Both the position numbers and the translations under genes were made by a program. DNA of 64,000 nt from Lucinisca nassula (Eukaryota > Mollusca > Bivalvia > Lucinida > Lucinidae). Below the pieces are notes generated by a model that searched no databases, was not told the origin of the DNA, and saw nothing but the letters and a program-made list of their open reading frames with translations. The stretch is taken from contig CAUZLF010000223.1 in assembly GCA_963580285.1 (NCBI GenBank), positions 1-64,000 of the forward strand, in the 5' to 3' direction. Positions 10,971 to 23,765 of the stretch are shown here, in pieces (the first letter of the stretch is position 1; each line of letters starts with the position of its first letter).

Positions 10971-11092
10971 GACCAAAGATTAAATAGCAATTTATTCTAC
11001 ATACGTACGTAGGTACATCTGTGCATGCGTGAGTGTATGTGTACATACGTGTTGGCATCCATTCACCCATCCATCCATACATACATACACTA

Positions 11093-11388
11093 TTGTTTGT
11101 CTGATTTGAGGTTTAATGTCCCCATCAACACTGTTAAGGTCATTTTGGAGACGTTGCTTCCAATTGTGTGGGGCTTTTGCCCAACATTGAGATGAAATGA
11201 CGTTGGGCCCTGTCGCCCAATGGGGCCAGTGGGGTTTATTAGCATGGAAGGTCCGCCTCGCACCGCGGTTCCTGAACAGGCTTAGATCCTCAAAGCGGTT
11301 TACAAGTACCAGTATGCAGACCGAATTCAGCTCTGCGTGGAAGCATCATGCAGCCCATATATTTCTTCAAACCCCTAGGGGCGGGGGC
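11093..11388 (-). repeat. R1 SINE, full length
   Basis: It runs from 'ttgtttgtctgatttgagg' to 'ctaggggcgggggc'. It is flanked by 'catacatac' / 'catacatt'. Several G substitutions ('gttgggccctg') distinguish it. Confidence 0.8.
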
Positions 11389-11399
11389 ATACATTAATT

Positions 11400-12540
11400 G
11401 GGGATTATAAAGTAGATATTACATGGATAAAATAACGTCTTAACATATAACGTGCCGGTGAAAAGCATATAACCATACGTGTAATAACACAGTCACGACG
11501 TCCGTGTCTACCCCGCGTTTTCTTCTCAACTCATACGGTCATAATCGTTATATGATAAACGTACTCTTGCACTGGTGGTCATTTTACATCAGATCTTTGA
11601 ACACCGCTGAAGGCTCGTCACAAATCTTATGTGAAGGGACCACTCATGTAGGATCCTGTATATATTGCATACATTACATGTTAGATTATGATATTTATGC
11701 TCAGAGCAAAAGATACACTTTGAGTCACATAACTTTATTTGGCATATAATGATGTTCGTGTTCAAAGTATTGCCGATGCCTAGAACTATTAAAGCCTCAT
11801 TGTACCCCTCCTACATCTATCTGTTGGTCCCAGATCCGCCTACGGTAATGGGATCACCAGAGGGACAGAGATCATTTACTTTACACAGTGAGACTTCAGT
11901 GGCTCGAGCACCGATGACTCGTCTGCTATGAAACTCTTTCCTACAGGAAATCTTTATAATAAATAGTACGGGAAGGGATTTTCAACCTTTATCTTACAAA
12001 ATTTTGCGGTGCGTACTCATTGCCATCGCACCGATAGGGCGATTCTAAGGAGTACACACAACATATACTTTTATTAAAGGATATCAACAAGACATCCAAA
12101 ATTAACCCCGATAATTTTCCGGCAGTACCACTCGGTGGCTCGGGCTGCACCTGTCTCTGGCAGTTTTTGAGATCCAAAATGTGTCCGAGCCATTGAGGTT
12201 CGACTATAGATAAGAAACTTACCTATCTACTCTTTATTCTTCTTCTATCGTTAGTCTAGAATTCTGGGTTTAGTAAATATATTCCATTCACAACACTACT
12301 ACCAAACGCGGTATTCACCCAATATAATGACGTGGATTGTCACTTTTTTCACGGGCAAGTCGTGCTCATATGACCTTGAAAATTGTTGTGAATGAAATAT
12401 CTTTACACCCGATAAATACTATTCAGTAAATTTTGTTTACGACCGAGTTACTAGAAGTTTAGCGACTCGGGCCATTCTGCGGAATTGCCCTTGTGAGAAA
12501 TAAAATAAAACAAAACATAACTCACTCTGACAAGACAGGA
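11400..12540. other. no gene; one decayed PAL fragment
   Basis: The only recognisable item is a degraded PAL hairpin near 12005-12066 ('gtgcgtactcattgccatcgc' ... 'gcgattctaaggagtac'). Short ORFs at 11504-11749 and 11749-11931 show no family signature. Confidence 0.5.
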
Positions 12541-12715
12541 GCACGGTGATGGACCAACTTTGATTCAACGCCTAACTGATGTTGAGTCGACGATGGTCTG
12601 GCGCGGTGCTATTGCTTGCCCAAATGGAAAACCTCGAGTTACCAAAACACTTCTAGGAATACCTTTTAGCATCATGTTAAATTGCCTTGAATGGAGAACA
12701 TCCTTCAGTATGCAT

Positions 12716-12942
12716 CTACATACATACATACATACATACATACATACATACATACATACATACATACATACATACATACATACATACATACATTCATACA
12801 TACATACATACATACATACATACATACATACATACATACATACATACATACATACATACATACATACATACATACATACATACATACATACATACACACA
12901 TACATACATACATACATACAAACATACAAACATATATACATA
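12716..12942. repeat. (ATAC)n microsatellite, ~225 bp
   Basis: About 55 ATAC units with a few single-base interruptions (one TTC near 12793, one CAC near 12897, AAAC near 12920). All three frames and both strands are open because the tetranucleotide contains no stop in the sampled frames. These are not genes. Confidence 0.95.
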
Positions 12943-13365
12943 CATTGTCGATCTCCCTAGACAAATTATCAAAATGTTATGCACGTATTACTTGTACATG
13001 GTCAAATATGATATATTGATTAGCAAGCAGTTATAGTCTATCGCCATTGATTGTTTGTTTATATTCACTTTGTTTGACTCTCTTGTTGTTTGTAAACCTG
13101 AGATTTTCAATAAATTCTGAAATTCTGAATTCTGAATTGCACAAGGAGGATAAATTACAAGGATTCGTGTAAAAAATACATTCAAATAAATCAAATCTTT
13201 TATTCACTCTGATTACAAATAAATGTAATAACAAGAGGAGCGATACAAATATGCAACGTTCGGCGGCAAAGTATAAGTAAAAAAAAAAAATAAAAAAAAT
13301 AAAACACATACAAAACAAAACAACCAGAGGGCAACATTAAATTTTACGAGATGAAATCAGTACTT

Positions 13366-13533
<168 letters not shown>

Positions 13534-13627
13534 GAGCACGTAACGCTGAAACAGCACCGAATCTATGGCATTGTGTGCTTCGAGTTAGTCAATCAACAAA
13601 AATCAAATCAAATTTATTTCTCTCAGC

Positions 13628-13890
13628 ATCGCGAAAACACGCCTATACAAATACACTGCAAACCCTATCGCCGAAGAAAAGAAATTGGTGACAATTTTCC
13701 AATCTCTGCCCAAAACACAGACCGCGGGTGCCCGCACGAACCGCCTTATCGATGCGGCTCTAACGAGCACCCCCTATCCAGCCCCACAGCAGAAACAAGA
13801 AAAATAAGGTTTACCCTCTGTAAACTCCAGTTTTACTGTGTAAAAGTGGGGTTCAAGGAGGTCAAACCCATACAGGCGCGTTTTCGCGAT
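13628..13890 (-). mobile_element. PAL MITE, full length with both terminal repeats
   Basis: The terminal inverted repeats are ATCGCGAAAACACGCCT and AGGCGCGTTTTCGCGAT. Between them lie 'gcaaaccctatcgccgaa', a mutated central stem ('gaaccgccttatcgatgcgg'), and 'gtaaactccagttttact'. At 263 bp it defines the family's two ends. Confidence 0.85.
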
Positions 13891-14069
13891 GGGTTATACA
13901 ATATGATAACGAGGAGCAAAACGTTGTGCAAACATATGCTGTTTCATGTAACAAACTTATTATTTCATCATTTATTATTATTATTTATTTTATCTATCCG
14001 ACCACACCCGTTCCTGACTTTAAACCACTCAGATAGCTTATGTAATTTCAAACAGTGCAGATCCCGATC

Positions 14070-14291
14070 TCCGTGGCCTAGTGGTTAAGAGCGCTGACTC
14101 TTGATCATTAGGTCTCTCACCGCTGTGGTTCGAGCCTCGCTCGGGTCACATGTGAGACGCCAAGTTCTGCAACGGAAGGTCAGGTGGTTTTTCTCCGGGT
14201 ACTCCGGTTTTCGCACACCTCTGATTAACGATCGGCTCGATATGAGTGAAATAATCTTGAAAGGGCCGTAAAACCAAAACAAAAAAAAAAG
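14070..14291 (+). repeat. SINE A, full length, tRNA-like head
   Basis: GATCCCGATC at 14060-14069 and 14292-14301 is a perfect target duplication. The head has an A-box-like 'tggcctagtggttaagagc' and a B-box-like 'ggttcgagcctcg'. The tail reads 'cggctcgatatgagtg' and then 'gggccgtaaaaccaaaac' with an A-run. Confidence 0.9.
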
Positions 14292-14577
14292 GATCCCGAT
14301 CAGACTCAGAAGCCATCTAGGTTTTTTTTTTTTATCAAGAACGGCAAGTTTTGCTCAGACTGGTCCGTATGCAGTAAACTATGTTCCATTCAAAAAATCA
14401 TAGAGCATGAAACGTGTGAAAAATAAATGGGCCGTTACAAAGCATGTTCTGCACGAGCATGTGTAGTTTGGTAAATGTTCAGACGTGTGGCCAACACGCT
14501 AAAGAGAAATATGAATGGGATATTATGTTCACTCCAGAGTGGTAAGTGTAATAAGTGTAATAAAATATTATAGATGC

Positions 14578-14682
<105 letters not shown>

Positions 14683-14715
14683 CTAGCCAATACACAGGTG
14701 TAAACTGATATATTC

Positions 14716-14830
14716 ATTACGAGTACACGCCCATACAAATACACTGCAAACCCTACCGCCGAAAAGAACGAATATTTTCCGATGAAAAACTGATATCCGA
14801 CACAGATCGTGGATACACGTTTCAAAGTCG
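14716..14830 (-). mobile_element. PAL MITE, half element
   Basis: It has the terminus 'attacgagtacacgcccata', then 'gcaaaccctaccgccgaaaa', and breaks off within the hairpin at 'gatcgtggatacacg'. Confidence 0.65.
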
Positions 14831-15892
14831 TTTTGTGAAAGCCGGGTTAATTTAAAATATTAGGTAATAGTAATTTTCTCTAGTATGATAAGCGATAGGA
14901 CGTAGCAACACTAAATCAAGATTATAGATAAAGGTATGCACATGAATGTAATCAGACCAAGTCGTCGGCAGTCGTGAGCGGACGACAAAGGCGAACAGCG
15001 CAAAGGGGAAGCGTCCCCGACTGCCACCGGGTGTAGGCTGGGAAAATAGTCCCGGACTGAGATCCAAACTTTCGTTCAAGCCCTAAATTCCACTTTTTAT
15101 GTAAAAGTGTAGACCCCGATCAGACGCCGATAGAATGACAGGTAGAGTAGCCTATGTCATTAAAAATCCGCGCTTTTTGGTTGTACTTTGACTCTGCGTT
15201 CTGTGGCGCCTGATCCGAGTTTCCATTGCTTGCCAAGACCCTCACAGCGAATATACGCTAACTGGTGATTGATTTTTGAAAGTTGATTTATAAAATCAAG
15301 TTTCTATGTCATTACATTTCTACTTCCGGTACTGGACCGCGTTACTCCACTTCCGCTGTTTGTTCGCTGCATAAAATAGTCCAAAGGAACTCTTAATAAC
15401 TAATTTTGCAGGCACGGAACGTGTTTCAAAATATTTCATTATTCGAGAATTTATACGGATTGAATAAAAATTGGCACAAAAAGACAAATTCTGAACAGAA
15501 AACAAGACTCTAGGACTATTTTCCTATGCGCTTTCCGATATGATATTTATGTTTGCTCTTTCATCCCTGAGTTTCTGAACAGGACTCTTCTCGCTTTAAA
15601 TATATTCTTATAGAAAGGGATTTCTGATTAGTTCACTCACATGATGGCAATTAAACAGTGAACATGTAGATTCTGGTGAGACGTGCTAGCTACGTGCCGT
15701 AGGATCTACAAGGTTTGCATAGATACAGTGTATTTCTACCTCGGCGTCTGCACCGGTCTACAGGGTTGAAAGGGTTAGCTCGCTTCTCTGTGATTATCAG
15801 TGACCGACTAAACAACCCATAACTGACCGATATCAAACAGTTATTCACCTGCTTTCGAGAGCTCTAATTACAAAGTAGAAGTAAAACAAAGA
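14831..15892. other. no recognised feature
   Basis: No ORF with a family motif. A short piece near 15107 ('gaccccgatcagacgccg') resembles the palindromic core of the TTAA-flanked MITEs. Confidence 0.45.
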
Positions 15893-16085
15893 TCAGGAAT
15901 TGATACAATTAACTTACTCCACCCATAAAAGACACCAAAGGGAAAGAAATACAAACATTAAGCGACCAGACCATAATGGAAACCTAAACAAAGGAAGGCC
16001 ATAAGGACAGTTACTTTCCCACAAAATGGCCATATGGCCATCCAAAACCAAAAGACACAAGTGATACACACAGTAAGTAACAAAC
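15893..16085 (+). repeat. dispersed repeat R4, copy 1
   Basis: It starts 'gatcaggaattgatacaatt' and has 'gacaccaaagggaaagaa', 'ggccataaggacagttactt' and 'cacaaaatggcca' in the same order as copies at 40986-41160 and 41205-41395. The last two lie in tandem. No coding frame seen. Confidence 0.7.
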
Positions 16086-16988
16086 AACAACATAAATAAA
16101 TCGCCACAGAAGAGCCGCCTTGGAACGGTCAGTGGAAGATTTCCACTGGGGGGCTTAAATCGATTTTACGTGGCCACAATCCTCGCCCTTACTTCCGTCG
16201 CGATTTAGACAAATAATTTGTTCAGTCCGCATGAAGGCCTCCTAACTCATCAGTGCAACATCTCCGTGAACACAAAAATCAAAGAACCACGGAGATGAGA
16301 CAACGGTGAGGACTCGACAGCAAGAAACCACAGAAATGCTGGAGCAAAAGAAAACCAACAGTTAGACTCCGATGAGCCCGACCAGAGACAGAGCATCAGG
16401 CACCAACCAACATTATCTCTCTAATTTTCGATAAGCCTTTACGTTGGAGCCGTCATAGAATCTGAGACCTATTTTGAAAGCTGTGAGTTTTATATTAAGT
16501 TCCGTACTTTTAGCAAATAGTGAAGACACCGATCAAACGCTACATTCTGTGGCCTCTAATCTGTCTTAACTGTTTCCGAATGTCCCAGTATTGAAACAAT
16601 TGGCATTTATGGAATAATGTTTTTATTTGGAATAAACGTATTTTAATTCGCCTTGGGTAGTCGAAGTTCGCTAAACGCGGCGTCTGATCAGGGTTATAAT
16701 GTCTAAATCAAATGGTTTAAAAATGATCTTTTTTTTTTTTCGTCCAAGTTATTCTCCTTTTATGTCCCGACGCCCGAAGGAACATAGCTCCAAGCGGCTG
16801 CACAACGTATGTGCATCGTCGAATTAACGCAACGTTGATGCGACGTTGCTAAGACGTACTGTGCCCGCTAGGAAAACTTCTCTGTAAGATTATTAGCAGA
16901 CGGGGCCAGCACAGAATGTACTGAGCTTATTTAGAAACCATGAAGAAATTAGCAGACACGTTTATCTTTCTCTCCTCCTCCTTTTTTT
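16086..16988. other. no recognised gene
   Basis: 16086-16440 may extend the adjacent R4 repeat but has no second copy in the window. A fragment near 16668 ('aacgcggcgtctgatcaggg') resembles the TTAA-MITE palindrome. A self-similar 'caacgttgatgcgacgttg' lies near 16830. Confidence 0.4.
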
Positions 16989-19900
16989 AGCTCACCGTCA
17001 CGTAGTGACGAGGTGAGCTTTTGGGATCACTTTTTGTCCGTCGTCCGTCGTGCGTCCGTGCGTCCGTGCGTAAACAATTTCTTTAAACGACATCTCCTCC
17101 TAAACCACTGATCGGATTTTGACCAAACTTCACAGGAATGAACCTTAGGTGGTCCCCTTTCAAAGTTGTTCAAATGGTTCCGGTCCGTTGCACATCTAGG
17201 TCACAGGAGCAAAAAATAGATTTTTTTTCACCAAAAACTTAAAAAATCTTCTTCTCTGAAACCTAAAGGCCCAGGTCTTTGATATTTGGTGTGAAGCTTC
17301 ATCTAGTGGACCCCTACCAAGATTGTTCAAATTATAGTGCTGGGGCCAAAAATGCCCCCGCCCTGGGGCCCTTTGGTTTTACATAGGCTTATATAGGGAA
17401 AATCTTTAAAAATCTTCTTCTCTGAAACCACAAGGCCCAGGTCTTTGATATTTGGTATGAAGCTTCATCTAGTGGACCCCTACCAAGATTGTTCAAATTA
17501 TAGTGCTGGGGCCAAAAATGCCCCCGCCCTGGGGCCCTTTGGTTTTACATAGGCTTATATAGGGAAAATCTTTAAAAATCTTCTTCTCTGAAACCACAAG
17601 GCCCAGGTCTTTGATATTTGGTATGAAGCTTCATCTAGTGGACCCCTACCAAGATTGTTCAAATTATAGTGCTGGGGCCAAAAATGCCCCGCTCCGGGGC
17701 CCTTTGGTTTTACATGGGCTTATATAGGGAAGAGCTTTAAAAATCTTCTTCTCTGAAACCACAAGACCCAGGACTTTGATATTTGGTATGAAGCATCATC
17801 TAGTGGACCCCTACCAAGATTGTTCAAATTTTAGTGCTGGGACAAAAAATGCCCCCGCCACGGGGCCCTTTGGTTTCACATTGGCTTATATAGGGAAAAT
17901 CTTTAAAAATCTTCTTCTCTGAAACCACAAGGCCCAGGTCTCTGATATTTGGTATGAAGCTTCATCTAGTGGACCCCTACCATGATTGTTCAAATTATAG
18001 TGCTGGGACAAAAAATGCCCCCGACACCGGGCCCTTTGGTTTTACATAGGCTTATATAGGGAAAATCTTTAAAAATCTACTTCTCTGAAACCACAAGGCC
18101 CAGGTCTTTGATATTTGGTATGAAGCTTCATCTAGTGGACCCCTACCAAGATTGTTCAAATTATAGTGCTGGGGCCAAAAATGCCCCCGCCCCGGGGCCC
18201 TTTGGTTTTACATAGGCTTATATAGGGAAAATCTTTAAAAATTTTCTTCTCTGAAACTACAAGGCCCAGGCCTTTGATATTTGGTATGAAGTTTCATCTA
18301 GTGGACCCCTACCAAGATTGTTCAAATTTTATTGCTGGGACAAAAAATGCCCCCGCCACGGGGCCCTTTGGTTTTACATGGGCTTATATAGGGAAAATCT
18401 TTAAAAATCTTCTTCTCTGAAACCACAAGGCCCAGGTCTTTGATATTTGGTATGAAGCTTCATCTAGTGGACCCCTACCAAGATTGTTCAAATTATAGTG
18501 CTGGGGCCAAAAATGCCCCCGCCCCAGGGCCCTTTGGTTTTACATAGGCTTATATAGGGAAAATCTTTAAAAATCTTCTTCTCTGAAACCACAAGGCCCA
18601 GGTCTTTGATATTTGGTATGAAGCTTCATCTAATGGACCCCTACCAAGATTGTTCAAATTATAGTGCTGGGGCCAAAAATGCCCCCGCCCCGGGGCCCTT
18701 TGGTTTTACATGGGCTTATATAGGGAAAATCTTTAAAAATCTTCTTATCTGAAACTGCAAGGCCCAGGTCTTTGATATTTGGTATGAATCTTCATCTTAT
18801 GGACCCCTACCAAGATTGTTCAAATTAAAGTGCTGGGGCCAAAAATGCCCCCGCCCCGGGGCCCTTTGGTTTTACATAGGCTTATATAGGGAAAACCTTT
18901 AAAAATCTTCTTCTATGAAACTGCAAGGCCCAGGTCTTTGATATTTGGTATGAAGCTTCATCTAGTGGACCCCTACGAAGATTGTTCAAATTATAGTGCT
19001 GGGGCCAAAAATGCCCCCGCCCCAGGGCCCTTTGGTTTTACATGGGCTTATATTGGGAAAATCTTTAAAAAATCTTCTTCTCTGAAACCACAAGGCCCAG
19101 GTCTTTGATATTTGGTATGAAGCTTCATCTAGTGGACCCCTACGAAGATTGTTCAAATTATAGTGCTGGGGCCAAAAATGCCCCGCTCCGGGGCCCTTTG
19201 GTTTTACATGGGCTTATATAGGGAAGAGCTTTAAAAATCTTCTTCTCTGAAACCACAAGACCCAGGACTTTGATATTTGGTATGAAGCATCATCTAGTGG
19301 ACCCCTACCAAGATTGTTCAAATTTTAGTGCTGGGACAAAAAATGCCCCCGCCACGGGGCCCTTTGGTTTCACATTGGCTTATATAGGGAAAATCTTTAA
19401 AAATCTTCTTCTCTGAAACCACAAGGCCCAGGTCTCTGATATTTGGTATGAAGCTTCATCTAGTGGACCCCTACCAAGATTGTTCAAATTATAGTGCTGG
19501 GACAAAAAATGCCCCCGACACCGGGCCCTTTGGTTTTACATAGGCTTATATAGGGAAAATCTTTAAAAATCTACTTCTCTGAAACCACAAGGCCCAGGTC
19601 TTTGATATTTGGTATGAAGCTTCATCTAGTGGACCCCTACCAAGATTGTTCAAATTATAGTGCTGGGGCCAAAAATGCCCCCGCCCCGGGGCCCTTTGGT
19701 TTTACACAGGCTTATATAGGGAAAATCTTTAAAAATTTTCTTCTCTGAAACCACAAGGCCCAGGCCTTTGATATTTGGTATGAAGTTTCATCTAGTGGAC
19801 CCCTACCAAAATTGTTCAAATTTTATTGCTGGGACAAAAAATGCCCCCGCCACGGGGCCCTTTGGTTTTACATGGGCTTATATAGGGAAAATCTTTAAAA

Positions 19901-21478
19901 ATCTTCTTCTCTGAAACCACAAGGCCCAGGTCTTTGATATTTGGTATGAAGCTTCATCTAGTGGACCCCTACCAAGATTGTTCAAATTATAGTGCTGGGG
20001 CCAAAAATGCCCCCGCCCCAGGGCCCTTTGGTTTTACATAGGCTTATATAGGGAAAATCTTTAAAAATCTTCTTCTCTGAAACCACAAGGCCCAGGTCTT
20101 TGATATTTGGTATGAAGCTTCATCTAATGGACCCCTACCAAGATTGTTCAAATTATAGTGCTGGGGCCAAAAATGCCCCCGCCCCGGGGCCCTTTGGTTT
20201 TACATGGGCTTATATAGGGAAAATCTTTAAAAATCTTCTTATCTGAAACTGCAAGGCCCAGGTCTTTGATATTTGGTATGAATCTTCATCTTATGGACCC
20301 CTACCAAGATTGTTCAAATTAAAGTGCTGGGGCCAAAAATGCCCCCGCCCCGGGGCCCTTTGGTTTTACATAGGCTTATATAGGGAAAACCTTTAAAAAT
20401 CTTCTTCTATGAAACTGCAAGGCCCAGGTCTTTGATATTTGGTATGAAGCTTCATCTAGTGGACCCCTACGAAGATTGTTCAAATTATAGTGCTGGGGCC
20501 AAAAATGCCCCCGCCCCAGGGCCCTTTGGTTTTACATGGGCTTATATTGGGAAAATCTTTAAAAAATCTTCTTCTCTGAAACTGCAGGGCCCAGGTCTTT
20601 GCTATTTGATATGAAGCTTCATCTAGTGGACCCCTACCAAAACTGTTCAAATTATAGTGCTGGGGCCAAAAATGCCCCCGCCCCGGGGCCCTTTGGTTTT
20701 GCATAGGCTTATATAGGGAAAATCTTTAAAAATCTTCTTTTCTGAAACTGCAAGGCCCAGGTCTTTGATATTTGGTATGAAGTTTCATCTTGTGGACCTC
20801 TATCAAGATTGTTCAAATTATAGCCCTGAGGCCAAAATTGCCCCCGCTCCTGGGCCCCTTTGGTTTTTCATAGACTTATATAGGGAAAATTTTGAAAAAT
20901 CTTCTACTCTGAAACCACAAGGCCTAGGTCTTTGACATTTGGTATGAAGCTTCAGCTAGTGGACCTCTACCAAGATTGTTCAAATTATAGCCCTGGGGCC
21001 ACAATGCCCCCGCCCCAGGGCCCTTTGGTTTTACATAGACTTATAATAGAGATAATCTTTGAAAATCTTCTTCTCTGAACTAGCAAGGCCCAGGTCTTTG
21101 ATATTTGGTGTGAAGCTTCATCTAGTGGACCTCTATCAAGATTGTTTAAATGATAGCCCTGAGGCCAAAAATGCCCCTGCCCCGGGGCCATTTGGTTTTA
21201 CATAGGCTTATGTAAGGAATATCTTTAAAAAAACCTTCTTCTCTGAAACCACAAGGCCCAGGTCTTTGATATTTGTTGTGTAGCTTCATCTAGTAGACAT
21301 TTGCCAAGATTGTTCAAATTATAGCCTTTTGTTGATATTTGGTATGAAGCTTCACCTTTTTAGACCTCCTTCAACATTATGCACATTATAACCCTGGGGT
21401 CAATAATGGCCCTCCCCGGGGCCCACTTGTTACTCTATTGATCAGGTGAGCGATCCAGGGCCATCATAGTCCTCTTGT
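16989..21478 (+). mobile_element. TC element 1: left hairpin, ~24 tandem 166-bp units, right hairpin
   Basis: The left end is a hairpin: AGCTCACC, then GTCAC-GTA-GTGAC, then GGTGAGCT. It is followed by a ~200-bp unique lead ('ttttgtccgtcgtccgtcg', 'gacatctcctcctaaacc'). The core is 166-bp units marked by 'ctctgaaaccacaaggccc' and 'ttggttttacataggctta', from about 17240 to 21330. The right end has 'gatcaggtgagcgatcc', a stem-loop AGGGCCATCATAGTCCT (21457-21473), then CTTG. The unit shows ORFs on both strands but no conserved frame. The structure resembles tandem-core elements reported in bivalves (pearl-like) or Helentron-type non-autonomous elements. No transposase or Rep/helicase is present. 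Confidence 0.85.
17655..20576 (+). repeat. higher-order duplication: two 1,494-bp blocks of nine 166-bp units
   Basis: Diagnostic variants recur at exactly 1,494 bp. 'gggaagagct' is at 17727 and 19221. 'cggggccctttggtttcac' is at 17861 and 19355. 'ttctatgaaactgc' is at 18911 and 20405. 'cgaagattg' is at 18976 and 20470. Only a handful of substitutions separate the blocks (for example at 17989 versus 19483). Confidence 0.85.
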
Positions 21479-21489
21479 GTTTTATATTA

Positions 21490-22908
21490 GGATCACTTTT
21501 TGTCTGTCATCCGTGCGTAAACAATTTCTTCAAACGACATCTCCTCCTAAACCACTGATCAGATTTTGACCAAACTTCACATGAATGATCCTTAGGAGGT
21601 CCCCTTTCAAAGTTGTTCAAATGGTTCTGGTCCGTTGCACATATAGGTCACAGGAGCCAAAAATAGATTTTTTTTTCACCGAAAACTGAAAAAATCTTCT
21701 TCTCTGAAACCGCAAGACCCAGGTCTTTGATATTTGGTTTGAATCTTCATCTAGTGGACCCCTACCAAGATTGTTCAAATTATAGTGCTTCGGCCAAAAA
21801 TGCCCCCGCCCCGGGGCCCTTTGGTTTTACATGGGCTTATATAGGGAAAATCTGTAAAAATCTTCTTCTCTGAAACCGCAAGGCCCAGGTCTTTGATATT
21901 TGGTATGAAGCTTCATCTAGTGGACCCCTTACCAAGATTGTTCAAATTATAGTGCTGGGGCAAACAATGCCCCCGCCCCAGGGCCCTTTGGTTTTACATG
22001 GGCTTATATAGGGAAAATCTTTAAAAATCTTCTTCTACGAAACTGAAAGGCCCAGGTCTTTGCTATTTGGTATGAAGCTTCATCTAGTGGACCCCTACCA
22101 AGACTGTTCAAATTATAGTGCTGGGGCCAAAAATGCCCCCGCCACGGGGCCCTTTGGTTTTACATAGGCTTATGTAGGGAAAATCTTTAAAATCTTCTTC
22201 TCTGAAACCACAAGGCCCAGGTCTTTGATATTTGGTATGAAGCTTCATATAGTGGACCCCTACCAAGATTGTTCAAATTATAGTGCTTCGGCCAAAAATG
22301 CCCCCGCCCCGGGGCCCTTTGGTTTTACATGGGCTTATATAGGCGAAATCTAAAAAAATCTTCTCCGAAACCGCAAGGCCCAGGTCTTTGATATTTGGTA
22401 TGAAGCTTCATCTTGTGGACCTCTACCAAGATTGTTCAAATTATAGCCCTGAGGCCAAAAATGCCCCCGCCTCGGGGGCCCTTTTGTTTTACATAGGCTT
22501 ATATAGGGAAAATCTTCAAAAAATTTTCTTCTGTGAAACCACAAGGCTTAGGTCTTTGATATTTGGTGTGAAATTTCATCTAGTGGACCTCTATCAAGAT
22601 TGTTCAAATTATAGCTCCGGGGCCAAAAATGCCCCCGCCCCAAGACCCTTTGGTTTTACATGTACATATATATAGACTTATATAGGAAAATCTTCTTCTC
22701 TGAAACTGCAAGGCCCATGTCTTTGATATTTGGTATGGAGCTTCATCTAGAGGACAATTATAGCCTTTGTTGATATTTGGTTTGAAACTTCACCTTTTTA
22801 GACCTCCCTCAACATTATGCACATTATAACCTTGGGGTCAATAATGGGGCCCACTTGTTACTCTATGGATCAGGTGAGCGACCCAGGGCCATCATGGCCC
22901 TCTTGTTT
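21490..22908 (+). mobile_element. TC element 2, left hairpin missing
   Basis: It begins inside the lead ('ggatcactttttgtctgtc'), has about six 166-bp units, and ends 'gatcaggtgagcgaccc'. A perfect 7-bp stem with a 3-base loop follows, AGGGCCATCATGGCCCT (22885-22901), then CTTGTTT. It lies only 12 bases after the end of element 1, in the same orientation. Confidence 0.82.
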
Positions 22909-22909
22909 T

Positions 22910-23440
22910 TTTCTTCGTGGGGGTAGTTGGGTGAGGCACAGGTGATGTGTATCTTGTGTCACTGGGGAGTCCAGCTGATACTGACATACATTTGGGCAAA
23001 GCCTGATCTCTTTGCAGCAGGTAACGGTAGATGGTGAGTGTTGATATTTCTTCTGTTTATACACTTCCATTCACTCTGCCCCTCACTTTCATCTCCTCTG
23101 CTCTCTCTTCTATCTCTTTCCCCATTTCTCTTGGATAAGACAAAATGATCCACAAGGGTTGACCTGTCGTTAAACTCAAAACAATCGATGAATCATTTGT
23201 ATTTTCTTCGGCGAATTGTTTAACCCTCACAAAATGTCTAGATAACTGCTTGATCTACGGCTTGCATTGTTACCATAATAATTATTCCTCATAAATCAAC
23301 TTTCCTTAGTACTTTCAGTACTTTGATTTACATGACCCGTGGCGTCCAGACAATATTAAATATGGAGCGCGAAGCAGTAGATTTTGACAATCGCTTAGCT
23401 CCGCCCTCTCCTGTGGGTTAACCGGTATTGGATGGTGATG
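22910..23440. other. no recognised feature
   Basis: Unique sequence with a pyrimidine-rich stretch at 23060-23130. No supported gene or repeat. Confidence 0.4.
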
Positions 23441-23568
23441 TTAAGTATTGATTACCGTTACTCACACCAATTCTGGTGTGGCGTGTCAGTGTTTTTTGAC
23501 GTATCTGCTCTTTAATGAACCGGCGGGATATGGCGTACTGCTAACTTGCCGGTTGCCCTGTTGTAAAG

Positions 23569-23650
23569 AACTGTTGACTGTGTTTGAGGTGGGAGAGAGT
23601 GAGATCGGCTGGATAGCGTCGCTATTTGCCGGACTTCTTCTTGGTACCGG
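23569..23650 (+). CDS. candidate exon, MCT/SLC16-like transporter (TM2)
   Basis: The frame gives a leading E-L-L, then V-F-E-V-G, then ESEIGWIASLFAGLLLG, ending at a donor CCG|GTATGT. In monocarboxylate-transporter-like proteins helix 1 is followed by E-L-L-x-x-F, a short Glu/Ser-rich loop, W-I-x-S-L and a hydrophobic helix ending before G-P. The split glycine codon at this donor would fit G-P in the next exon. The acceptor would be the AG of 'gttgtaaag', which has only a modest pyrimidine tract. No later exon with helices 3-12 was recognised. The open frame continuing past 23651 runs into an ATT microsatellite and a SINE and is not coding. Confidence 0.35.
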
Positions 23651-23688
23651 TATGTCAGACATGTATTTATTTCCGTCTTTATTCTGTT

Positions 23689-23691
<3 letters not shown>

Positions 23692-23730
<39 letters not shown>

Positions 23731-23758
23731 TGAATTATTATTATTATTTTTTTTCGGG
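23692..23758. repeat. (ATT)n microsatellite with G-run
   Basis: About 40 bp of ATT, one interruption, more ATT and T, then a run of about 13 G. Confidence 0.9.
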
Positions 23759-23765
23759 GGGGGGG

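Noticed and set aside
12560..13036. Long ORFs reading YIHT or VCMY repeats
   Set aside because: They are translations of the (ATAC)n microsatellite, open in several frames and on both strands.
17000..22900. CRISPR-like regular repeat array
   Set aside because: The units are contiguous 166-bp tandem repeats without unique spacers, in eukaryotic DNA, within a mobile element.
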